From Gyrodactylus bullatarudis (lineage: Eukaryota; Platyhelminthes; Monogenea; Gyrodactylidea; Gyrodactylidae), in the NCBI GenBank assembly GCA_012064415.1, contig SSNU01000021.1:71217-135216 (forward strand): a DNA stretch of 64,000 nt, in the 5' to 3' direction. Under the pieces are notes generated by a model that searched no databases, was not told the DNA's origin, and was given only the letters and a program-made list of their open reading frames with translations. The translations under genes and the position numbers were made by a program. Positions 12,355-22,700 of the stretch are shown here, one piece after another (the first letter of the stretch is position 1; each line of letters opens with the position of its first letter).

Positions 12355-12788
12355 TCTAGGCGGCAGAAGCCTTGGGCAACAACGTTGAATAGGCTGTATA
12401 CGAATCTACAGGATTATTTTTGATTCAGGAGTTATCGATAAAAAATCTGGTCATTTTTGATCCAAAAATAGGCTATCTTGAAAGCTTAAGTTCAGGCGAT
12501 TTAATATTTGAATTCTACCGGTATGATTACCCGATAAAAGTTGTCTTACTTTTAATCCATGACCTTGGTAAATAAATTTCCAGAAGAACGTATTTAGCAA
12601 AAATTCAATTTTTGAAAAAATTCTACCTTTTTTGAATTAGTACAGCAATATAGTTTGACACTGAGATCTTTACGAATTCCAGGAGATTAATAGATTTCCA
12701 ATCGAATGCTGATAAACGAAGTATTTTCTTAGGCTATAATAATGAGTTTGCTTGAGGGGTATGTGTCTTTAGACGCACTATGGGTTAA
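12355..12788. mobile_element. TTAA-type MITE, copy 3, left tip lost
   Basis: Collinear with the reverse complement of the 6405-6890 element ('gattcaggagttatcgat', 'ttcaggcgattta', 'aggagattaatagatttcc'). The right tip ends GGGTTAA at 12788. The left tip is not recognisable, so the start is approximate. Confidence 0.55.
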
Positions 12789-13388
12789 ATTCCCTTACAA
12801 CTCTGATCGTTTTAAAACGTTAGTTTTAGTAAATTCAGTCAGATGATAGTAAAAACCGATAATAATTCTAGAATATTTCGTTCAAATCTACTGGGGAAGA
12901 AACTTTGAATCTTTTGCTATTGATAATTTCGACTTTGAAAATACAATTTTCAAAAATTTACAGAGCCGAATTAATTTTTTTTCTTTCAAGATTAATGACG
13001 GAATAAATACGTTGGTTTCTTGTCCTACGAATCATCACTAATTTTCTTGGATATCGATAGCAGTACGATATATTTTATTTCTCATCAACGAAAATAGATT
13101 TGAACATAAAAAATGTACATATCAATGAAAAAACTTCGCACTTATTCAAATTTGAAGACACTCATACCCATTTTGACCTTAGCGAAAGAGAGTAATCATT
13201 TTTATAGATTCAATAAATATCGATGAAATTTCTAGAGGTCTGATGGGAATTAAACGTATCAGCTCCTTCTTCTCTTGCCAACAATTAATAATGTAGCAAC
13301 TTTAAGTATGGAAATTGGAGCTTCTCTTCAAATGGATTATTTTAACTTGCAAAATAGTGTGTTCAATCCATTTAGATAGACTTAAATC
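12789..13388. other. Intergenic, no gene recognised
   Basis: No coding, RNA or clear repeat signal seen. Confidence 0.35.
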
Positions 13389-14131
13389 TAAAGCTAGTTA
13401 ATATGAAGATGGGAATTTATACTTTTTACAAAATTCTTATTTTTTTCATCAAGAAATCGAATTTGATCAAGATTATTTGGAATCTAGATCATGAGGCCCT
13501 CTTTCACGGGACGGAGAAAATAAAATTTAGAAAAGTCAATTTTTAAGGTTAATACGGCAAATTTGAAATCTTGAAGTAGCGCCAAATTCCCATTCTTTTG
13601 AGTTGAAATTTTTTATTGGTTTCAATGTGAGAGAGTGATCAAAAGTTGATTCTTAGGATCACAATTAGTCAAAGAAATTAAATATTCTGAATCTGGTTTT
13701 GAGAACCCCGCCCCCCCATAATCGTTGCAAAACCAAATTTTGATTTTTTTATCATTTTCCCTACTTGAAAGTCGATGAAATTTGATATTTCAAGATTCCA
13801 GAAAAATGACGAATTTATCAAAATTTTTATGATGATCATCGGTTTTTTTGTCTTATTGTGATCCTAAAAATCAACTTTTGATCACTCTCTCACATTGAAA
13901 CCAATAAAAAATTTCAACTCAAAAGAATGGGAATTTGGCGCTACTTCAAGATTTCAAATTTGCCGTATTAACCTTAAAAATTGATTTTTCTAAATTTTAT
14001 TTTCTCCGTCCCGTGAAAGAGGGCCTCATGATCTAGATTCCAAATAATCTTGATCAAATTCGATTTCTTGATGAAAAAAATAAGAATTTTGTAAAAAGTA
14101 TAAATTCCCATCTTCATATTAACTAGCTTTA
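13389..14131. mobile_element. Long-arm foldback element, TA-ended family, best copy
   Basis: A 743-bp element. The left arm from 13389 (TAAAGCTAGTTAATATGAAG) and the right arm ending at 14131 (CTTCATATTAACTAGCTTTA) are reverse complements over about 280 bp, almost without mismatch as far as I can follow by eye. Matching pairs include 'ctctttcacgggacggag' against 'ctccgtcccgtgaaagag'. A central loop of about 180 bp (roughly 13670-13850) includes a C-rich tract. No ORF of transposase type. Tips read TA at both ends. Related copies lie at 2530, 8270, 14883, 16037, 36209, 43339 and 60110. Confidence 0.85.
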
Positions 14132-14239
14132 TTTGTAGAATATTATTTGTGGATTCCGAGTCAGATTAAAAAAAGAAAAATAAGAAACTTATTTATTACA
14201 TTCAAAATTCAAATTTCAGCCATTACTCTTGGATTGAAG

Positions 14240-14395
14240 TATTTTGGTCTAATCTGTAGAACATTTGCCCTTCTTGTTTTGCAGTAATTTTTCTGAATGA
14301 CAATGAGACTAAGGGCTTTTTAACATCGATGAAATGAAAATGAATCCCTTAGAGAGAAATAACAGGGGGCAACTGTTCTCTAATTTAACCGTATT
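14240..14395 (+). repeat. Dispersed repeat with 'ctttttaacatcgatga' core, copy 2
   Basis: Shares 'tgcccttcttgttttgcagt', 'gagactaagggctttttaac' and 'atcgatgaaatg' with the minus-strand copy near 4741-4850 and part of the copy near 15060. No coding capacity. Confidence 0.6.
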
Positions 14396-14882
14396 TTTGA
14401 AGCCAAGAATTTAAGCATGAATAAAATTTTCAGATTTTTTACATCATCAAATGCTAAGATATGTATTCAATGTTGGTAGTTTTGTGAAGAAAATTTAGAG
14501 TCATTTTGATTATCCTTTCACTTTGGTGTCAACAAAAAACGTACGACAAACTCGATTTATCCTGGTTTTTTAATGAAAAAATCAGGATTTTTGGAAAAGT
14601 TTTAAATTAGAAATAATGTTTATCAAGTGGTTGTTTTTAAGTGTCATTAAAAATTGATGGAGTTAGATCAAAGAGATCCAATGATTCAAGAGACTTATTA
14701 ATAGGTCTATTAATACTATTCCTTCTTAAATCCCTTAGATGAAGTGTTTAGCATCTCAAAGAAGATCACATCTATTTAATTTAAATATCTGTTGGTTTAA
14801 GAAATTTTCCAAAAGTCTAGAAAACGTTACTTGAAGGATCAGGCCATGAACTCAGGATGAAAAGGCAAACATTTTTGCTCTA

Positions 14883-15060
14883 TAAATCTATTTGATATGA
14901 GATTGGGAATCTATGATTATTTTAAAAAACCTCAATTTTTATCGAAAATTCGAATATATTAGCGATCCGGATCAAGTTGCCTACTTTTACCATTTTGAGA
15001 TAGACATGGTCATTTTTCAAATTTCGATTTTTTGAAGTTTGAGTTGAAGTTCAAGTTCTG
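14883..15060. mobile_element. Single arm of a TA-ended foldback
   Basis: Starts 'taaatctatttgatatgaga' and continues 'ttgggaatctatgatta', then the 'cctacttttaccatttt' block seen in copies at 2530 and 36209. The opposite arm is missing. Confidence 0.5.
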
Positions 15061-15190
15061 TTTTACACTAATTCATCTGAATGGAAAAGAGACTTTTTAA
15101 CATCGATGACGAGAAAACGAATCCCCTGTTGGTGAGACCAACACAATTCCAAGTAAACTTGGCAAGAAATAAGAGGGGAGGAGCAACAAA
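15060..15190 (+). repeat. Dispersed repeat with 'ctttttaacatcgatga' core, copy 3
   Basis: Contains 'agagactttttaacatcgat' and 'gaatcccctgttggtgag', aligned with copies 1 and 2. Confidence 0.55.
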
Positions 15191-16036
15191 TTGTTTTCAC
15201 AAATTATTCATCAACATCTGGATTCCAAAAAATCTTTAACATATTCGAACTCTTTATAAAAAATAGAGTTTTTACATCATTCAATAAGTGGCAAAGTAGA
15301 CAATCAATATGTGAACGCTAAGTGAAATCAATTACATGAAATAAACAGTTCTCACAATGTTTAGTTGTCATTAGATTCTATTGTGAAATGAGAAGTAAGT
15401 ATTTGCTTCCACATTATGAGAGGCATCGTAGAAGCATTTCCGATAATCAAATTACAGAATATTCATGATTTCAAATCTCAGATGAAATCATTTGTAACGT
15501 TTCCAACTGAGCGTACACGAAAGAAGAAAATTTCTGTTGTTATCTCTTTGTAGCGTAAAAAATTAGCAAATTGAGTTCCTTATTCATAATTAAACCGTGA
15601 AAGACGAAGAAAATAAATTATTTAAATCAGCAAATTCGATTAGACAGATAAATAATCCTGAATATTTTGCTAGCAACTTAACAAACCGGATATTTGAAAA
15701 TTACTGAATTAGAGGTAAATGAAAGTGAGCGGCAAATTAAAAAAAAGATTGATGATCCAACTGGCGCCCTTATCTAATACACACACACACACACAGTTAA
15801 ACCCTTTCAAGGCATTGAGAAAACTATTTGTTGTGGATCTGTATCCCTAACATCCATTTGATCTTGTAAAATTCCTTTCTTAGGGACTCCACTACTGCTA
15901 TGATCCTGTTATACCATATTAAGAATACAAGTATACAAATATATATAAACTCTTATTATCACACGATGGTTTTTGAATTCGAACTGAATCTTCCGCTCAG
16001 TCGTACCTCTTCTTTATTCTGAATCAGCATATTTGA
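15191..16036. other. Intergenic with a short (CA)n microsatellite
   Basis: No gene seen. A (AC)n tract of 9 units lies at about 15778-15796. The rest is unremarkable AT-rich sequence. Confidence 0.5.
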
Positions 16037-16336
16037 TTTCTTTGACTAATCGTGATCCTAAAAATAAACTTTTGATCCATCTCTCACTTTTGAATTAACA
16101 AAAATTTTCAACTCAAAGTTCAAAAAAATGGGAATTCGGCGCCATCGCTAGATTTGAAATATGCCATAACTTTCTTAAAATTTGATTTTTTTCAAATTTT
16201 TTTTCTTCAGATCCTGAAAGTGGAACCTACGATCTATATACCAAAAAATCTTGATCAAATTCGATTTCTTGATGAAAAAATTTATAATTTTGTAAAAATC
16301 ATAAATTCCCATCTTCATATTAATTAGCTTTATATT
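16037..16336. mobile_element. Right arm of a TA-ended foldback
   Basis: Collinear with the right half of the 13389-14131 element, from 'gactaatcgtgatcctaaaa' to 'cccatcttcatattaattag' + 'cttta'. The left arm is absent. Open frames here are shadows of the repeat. Confidence 0.65.
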
Positions 16337-16499
16337 AATATATCTTTTCAGAATTAATATTAGTTTGAAAAAAAATAACTGTAATCGGATCAACCAAATT
16401 TTTTTAATTTAAAAATTTACTCGTAGATAGTTTCAAAGTCAGCAAAATTATACGAATTATTTTCTTCTTAGTTTTTCCTCTTTTACGTGAATCAGAAAA

Positions 16500-17692
16500 T
16501 CAGGTAATAGTACTCGACCCAATTTAGCATCTATTTTTGATAGATATTCATGAATATTTGAAGGTCTAGACTTTTTAAAAAAGTTTCTAAGAAAGTATGT
16601 GCATATTGTCCAGATAGATTCAGATGAATAAGTACACCAAGATCTTTGACTAACTCTTTGGGTAGGATTTTTCTTCGTTTATGTAAATGTTTAAGTCAAA
16701 AATAGCTGTTTCGTCTGGTATGATGTAGAATGACTTGTCTATATTGGGCGTTAATCCAAATGTTTTCATTGTGTTAATTATGATGAATAGTTCTGAGTTG
16801 ATAATACTACCATCATAGGTATTGTTGAAATGAAAGACTATCTTAAAGTCGTCAGCATATTTGAAGATTTTGTATGTTGAGGAATTAATTTCAGCAAAGA
16901 CTATATTAAAAGGTAATGGTCGAATTCTTGATCCTTGAGGAACTCCAGCGGAGATCTTTTGGTAATCTGACCGTTACGTATTATACTCCACAAATTGTTG
17001 TCTATTGGTGAGATAGTTCTCTAGATATTTAAGGAGTTTTGAGCAAACTCCTTGCTTGTGGCATGCTTCAAGAATTGTGGCAAAGTATACTTTATCAAAT
17101 GCTTTGCTAAGATCAAAATATAAAACAACAATTTTTTGATTCTTGCTTTTTAAATATGAGACATAGCTAAGGAATTGATATTGATATTGGATTCGCATGA
17201 TCTTCCTCTACAGAGGCCATGTTGATTAGGGTCAATTGCTGCAATATTTATTATTTTGCTTATCTGGAGAAAGAGAAAGGAGTCAATGATTCTCATGAAT
17301 GTAGATTACAGGGAAATTGGTCTGAATTCATTGGATTCTTTTTTTAGAAGTGGTATGACTTTGGTGGTTAGAAATTCTTTAGGAATAGAGTTGTTGTCAA
17401 ATGACTTTTTAAATAGATTAAATATATTACTTAAGAAGGTGTGGTGTCCATTGAACAGTATGTTTATACTTATATTAAATATGTCTCGTCGATTTTTGAA
17501 TTTGAGTTTGGAAATCATGTTGAAGAATTGAGAGTATGAGAGAAAGTTACGGTTGTTAGAATTGTCACATGGAGAGTTATGTGTGAGGTTGTAGAAATTA
17601 AACTGGGTTGATGGATTGAAAATCCTTATGAAATTTTGTTGAACTTTAATATTTCTCACAATACATTTCAAAAATTCGATTTTAATTTTCAA
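16500..17692 (-). pseudogene. Non-LTR retrotransposon (LINE) reverse transcriptase fragment
   Basis: Reading the minus strand from 17692 down, the frames give in order: 'NSIPKEFLTTKVIPLLKK' and 'NEFRPISL' (start of RT); 'QHGLCRGRS'; 'VVLYFDLSKAFDKV' (motif A); 'SAGVPQGSRIRPLPFN' (motif B); 'FKYADDFKIVF' (motif C, the catalytic YADD box); 'KELVKDLGVLI' after it. The order is right for a Jockey/CR1-type LINE. Several frameshifts and stops separate the blocks, and no endonuclease or ORF1 is seen, so it is a truncated pseudogene. No host gene lies inside it. Confidence 0.8.
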
Positions 17693-17699
17693 TTGATGA

Positions 17700-18500
17700 A
17701 TAATTTTTCAGGATTACATGTATTTCGAATGAGGATTTGACTAAGCAAAGGGACAGATCCAACTCCGGAAGTGATTTTGACATGATAATCCATCGAGATA
17801 TTCAATGATTAGTCCTCAATTTTTCATTTAAATATCGAATTATGTACAATAACAAAAAAAGACATCTCTCCATTTTATTTGCTACATTTTTTTGTTTTTG
17901 TATAAAATTTTTTTCCTTTTAAAAAACCCCTTGAACCACCATGTTTATTTGGCTTGGATTTTTTTTATTTTTACAAAGAAGAAATAAATAAATTTTTCGA
18001 ATAAAAATATAAGCTCGTTTTTTTATCTTTCACTCAGTCTTCCCTAAACTCAGGAATTACCAAGTTAGGATACAGGCCCTTGGAGTTGTTTAGAAATTCA
18101 TAACAAAAATGTTTAGTACGGTGAACTTTTTGCTCCCTCGAAAAAATAGTCATTGAGTATTCTTGAGCAGTGGGGTAGTAACTCAAGGAGCATATTTTTA
18201 GAGAAAAATAGCCAAGGGTAATCTGAATGTTAGGCTTGTTTGAATAGCAAAATTCTCTCGAATATCATAAAGCTTAGGATCAAGAGAATGATATTAACTA
18301 ATTCACATAGAAATTCTATCCATCATAAACCTCGGGGCTTTGAAAATAATACACTAAATCTACTGCACCTAATAATTAAAAAAGATTTATTGCGATTTAC
18401 TTAATAGTAGATAAGTATATTTCGTTATTAAAAAAAAAGATTTCTTATTTTTCTGATTGAAAGAATTAATGAGGAGATGTGTTCAAGATACAAGATAGAT
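17700..18500. other. Gap between LINE and gag ORF
   Basis: No gene seen. In particular no protease, reverse transcriptase or integrase frame follows the gag ORF here (downstream on its strand), and no LTR is recognised. Confidence 0.5.
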
Positions 18501-19535
18501 TCAATAATTGCCTCGTACGGAGAAGCACATTTCGGAAATATGTCCACGCAAGCCGCAAAATCCACATTTTGTATTTTTCTCCGGACAAAACACTCTAAAA
18601 TGATTTCCGCCACATCCCTTACATGGGTTCCTCAAGTCAGAAGGATGGAACTCGGGAGAAGTCCCACGTGCTGATCTTCTCTTTAAGTTTTTAAGCGAAG
18701 AACTTGACTTTCCACTCTCACTTGAATGATTAGATCGTGATCTTGAAGTTTTTATTACCTTCTTTGGTTTCTTCACAATTAAGGGTTCGAAAATTTTCAT
18801 CTTGATCATTTGATCTTCCACAAGGGCCATAGTTGTTAGTAGATCAATTTCTGGATTCTTTTCATAAACCATGAGAACTTTTTCTATCAATTCTGGGTAG
18901 TTCGGCATGTTGAGTCCTGACAAAAATCGCGTTACTTCCAATTTTTTTTGGGTAAACTTGGCACATTCCATATTCTTACATAACTGTGTTATTCTAAAGG
19001 AAAATTCATGCAAAGATTCGTCATTCTTTCGAGTGAGATTGAAAAATTCACAGCGATGATGTGAAACTTTCACTGGAAAAAGTTTTGAGAGTTGAGGAAT
19101 AAGTTTCTCAAATTCAATCTTTTCTGGGTTCTCTATTGTCTTACGAATAAGATCTTGCTGTGAATGTTTCATCCTGGATAGAAGAGATTTTACTTTCACT
19201 TCATTGGGATGGGAAGCCAAATCATGCGTGAAACGATGTTGAAAACAATGATACCAGTCATCGAAACATGGGTACTTTAAATTATAGGAGAATAAATCAA
19301 TTTTTTCTTCAATTTTCACAGGATCTATCAGATCGTTTTTGGCTTGAGATTTAATTGTTTTTTCTAGTTGTTCGCGAAGTTTTCGATTTTCTTCTTCGAG
19401 TTGGCGAATTCTATTCATTTCATCATCAGAACCAGTAGCGTTTGAGTCGGATTCAATCTTAATAAGCATTAATGAGTATTCAATGCTATATTTTGAATAT
19501 GCAAATTTTATATTTTCAATTATTAAATTAAACAA
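18501..19535 (-). CDS. Gypsy-type retrotransposon Gag-like protein, gag only
   Basis: An uninterrupted 344-codon frame. Residues about 45-65 form a charged coiled coil ('RQLEEENRKLREQLEK'). The middle (about 75-240) looks like a retrotransposon capsid segment: 'DDWYHCFQHRF', 'KVKSLLSRMKHSQQDLI', 'FPVKVSHHRCEFFNLTRK', 'ESLHEFSFRITQLCKN'. A basic serine-rich linker follows, then two zinc knuckles: 'CKGCGGNHFRVFC' (CX2CX3HX4C) and 'CGFCGLRGHISEMC' (CX2CX4HX4C). That pairing is usual in animal Ty3/Gypsy Gag. The start may instead be an internal Met at about residue 23. No pol or LTR is visible nearby, so this is either a recently broken copy or a Gag kept for a host role. The reading frame is intact while all surrounding elements are wrecked, which is unusual. 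Confidence 0.7.
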   Translation of the reverse strand: MFNLIIENIKFAYSKYSIEYSLMLIKIESDSNATGSDDEMNRIRQLEEENRKLREQLEKTIKSQAKNDLIDPVKIEEKIDLFSYNLKYPCFDDWYHCFQHRFTHDLASHPNEVKVKSLLSRMKHSQQDLIRKTIENPEKIEFEKLIPQLSKLFPVKVSHHRCEFFNLTRKNDESLHEFSFRITQLCKNMECAKFTQKKLEVTRFLSGLNMPNYPELIEKVLMVYEKNPEIDLLTTMALVEDQMIKMKIFEPLIVKKPKKVIKTSRSRSNHSSESGKSSSSLKNLKRRSARGTSPEFHPSDLRNPCKGCGGNHFRVFCPEKNTKCGFCGLRGHISEMCFSVRGNY

Positions 19536-19745
19536 AGGAAATAATAATTCAATTTCAATTGTCTTGTTATTGTTAACTATGATTCAAAAGTACTTATTTA
19601 AATTCAAATTTTTTAATTTAAATCATTTAGTTAGTGATATATTATATATGCAAACTCATCTACGTCTATTCATTATGTGATTGGTTATTATTATATCCTA
19701 TTAGAATGAATATGCAATAATTTTCGAATATGTTTCTCGCAAAAC
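19536..19745. other. Short intergenic region, upstream of the monooxygenase gene
   Basis: AT-rich region between the divergently oriented gag ORF and the DBH-like gene. A promoter for the latter would lie here, but no specific motif is identified. Confidence 0.3.
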
Positions 19746-22700
19746 ATGACCATACATGCACATATGAAATCAACAATGATAATCAACTACTCTATAACAT
19801 TGACATTGATAATTTTAGGTAAACTATCGTTGATAGCTAGAGCTTATTATTTGGAAATTCCTGGAAGAAATAAACTCGAGTTAACCTGGGACTACACTGA
19901 AGATTTTCAAAATGAAGGGGATTACAGAATAAAGTTCAAATTTTGTTCCAATGAACCACATCGGGGACTCTTACTAGGATTTGGCACTAAAGATGATCCT
20001 GTTCATTCGAATTTTTATTACTTTAATAAAAATGATTATGCTGAAGAATTCTACCTGGATGAAAACTATGAGTTGAAAGCGTACCAAATAAACCCAGATA
20101 AGAAAATAATCCGAGTTAATCGTGTGAAACTCAGAAAAAATAAAATTTGTTACATTTTCAAGAGGAACGCATTATCCTGCCGAAAGCCATTTGGTGTAAG
20201 TATTCTAGTGAGTATTCAGAAATTTAAAACTTTTTTTAGGATGATACAACTAGAGTTTTCGCTAAGCTTATTAGGCATGAATTTGACTTGGAAAATATAC
20301 AGGATTCTCTTCAAATAAATAGAGTTCAAATCATTAAACAGAGGGATACATCGAAATTACACAAAGACGTGGCTTACCACAAAGTTGAAAAATTCAATTT
20401 AACCCTTGACAATGTAAGTTGAAATTTCAATTTATAATCACAATTTTAACAATTGCTGAAAGATATATGTATGGATAAAAACTATTAGGTTCTAATAGTA
20501 TTGAAATAAGTAACTTATTTATGTCCTTTGAAATCTAATTGATGGAGACTTTTTTCGGATAGACAAGTTTTATGTCCAACTCATAAATCATTGCAGATAA
20601 AGAAGCTTTTGGCCTCATCAGAACTCGTCAGTACAAAGTTGAAGATTGTCTTCAATCCAGGCTATGGTCTACTGACGAGAAGCGTTTCCAAATCTTTCAT
20701 TATAATTAATAGATAATTAATACATCAGGATAATATTATATGTAATGTATTCTGTAATGATATGTTGTAAAGTTTATTCGTATTTATTTTTTCAGGTTGA
20801 AATTCCCAATGTTGAAACAACTTATTGGTGCAAGACTGTGCAGTTGCCAGAAACAGATACTGACGTTTACATAAACAAGTTTAGTCCGATAATATCGAAT
20901 CCAGGAATTGTCCATCACATGGAAATATTTCTATGCATCCCTGATCCTGATGGTGTGCTCAGAATTGAGAACTACAATGCTCCGTGTAATTCTGAGGGGA
21001 AGCCAAAGGAAATCAAAAGTTGTCGATCTGTCATTGCTGCTTGGGCTATGGGATCTAAGGTGAGTCTCCTTTCATCTCGTGCATTCATCAAAACCCATTA
21101 TCAAATATTTTTTCAAAGTAATAAAAACCACCTGTTTAACAAGTGGGTTACATTTTTTAACACATTAGTTCACAAGGGTCTCTTTATTTTATTATTTTTT
21201 TTAATTCCAAAAATGACCCAAAATAATTTTTTCTTCAACTTGAATACATTTGAATTGAATAAAAATATTATTTTTTATCAGAATCATGTGCATTTCTCTT
21301 ATCAAGGGTCTACAACTACCGCAAAAGACAGGAATAAAAATATTAAAGGAAGATAAATACCGCTATGCTGTCATTGAAGTGCATTTTAACAACCCCCAGT
21401 TGCTTTATGGTCGAATTGACTCTAGTGGCTTCTCAATTGAGACAATTGTTGGCGAAGATATTGAGGAGGTAGGTGTCATGGAACTGGGCATGAACTATGA
21501 GCCAAACTCATCAATACCACCCGGTATGCATACGTTCAAACTAACAGGAATATGTCCTTCAGTTTGTACCAAGGTAAGGAAGGATCTCAGATTAAAAATG
21601 AGAAAATGAATAAATTATTTTTTCTTCAAGACATTCGAGAGACCTATCAATGTGTTTGCTTCACAATTGCATACCCATTTGACTGGAGTCAGTGTGGAGA
21701 CAGTTATTCTGCATAGAAACAAGACGATGCGTCAAATTCTCAACAGAGACATGCAGTTTTCTCCACATTATCAAGAGATTAGGAATCTCTTCCCTGTCAT
21801 AAGGGTTGAACCAGTGAGTTAATTGAATATCAGGTTGATATTTGAAAATTATTAGAAAGTCTTAAACTAATCATTTAGGACTCCTGAACACTGAGGTATT
21901 TTTTAAGATTCGCTGAGACAAAATGAAATCTTTTGAGAATATTTCACTTTCTAGTTTCGAATTACAATTATGAGTTGAAATTGTAGGTAAGAGACAATGC
22001 AATTTTGACAAAAATTTCCAATTTTTATGTATTACTAAAGATGGAAAATAAATTTTAAACTTTGAATTCCCAGAGAGGTCATTTTTGTCATGACTCGCAT
22101 TCAATCTTTCATCTATTCCATGGTTTGTGAATACGCTGATAACGAATCTACAGTTGTTTTAACGCAATTGTTTTTGGTTCAGAGGTTATCGATCAAAAAA
22201 AAGGGGTCCTATTTTGACCCAGTATATCTTTGAAGCTTTAGCAGATAGAGTTCAGGCGATTGATTACTCGATAAAATTTATCTTACTTTTTATCCATGTC
22301 TTTGGGAGATAAGTTTTAAGCAAAAATTAATTTTTTGGAAAAAATCAACTTTCTTTGAATTAGTATTTCACAAGTTTTACGAGTGATAAAGCCAAATTCT
22401 TTGTGTATTCCAGGAGATAAAAAAATTTCTTATCAAATAGGGAGTAAATAAAGTTTCTATTGAGGCTTAAATAAATAATAATAACTAAAATTGCTAAAAT
22501 AATGTGTGATAGGAAAAAACCATTGGGACTTTAAGGAATAATTTAACTCCAAAATACAAGGACTTAGTGAAAACAGCATTGTTGATCCCATTTTTTAAAA
22601 TTTTTCATTCTCATATACGGTCCGCATAATGCGGAACATCAAAGTTGATTGATTTTTCATTTAAGCGTCGAGAATATCAAAGATTTCTCAGGACCCATTT

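Noticed and set aside
15778..15796. CA repeat as a CRISPR-like or regulatory array
   Set aside because: A plain dinucleotide microsatellite; no spacers, and the genome is eukaryotic.
16175..16393. 72-codon minus ORF
   Set aside because: Lies on the arm of a foldback element and is of low complexity.
21281..21306. Acceptor AG at 21281 for monooxygenase exon 4
   Set aside because: It puts the conserved block 'YRAVIEVHFNN'-like region out of frame; the AG at 21306 keeps phase 0.
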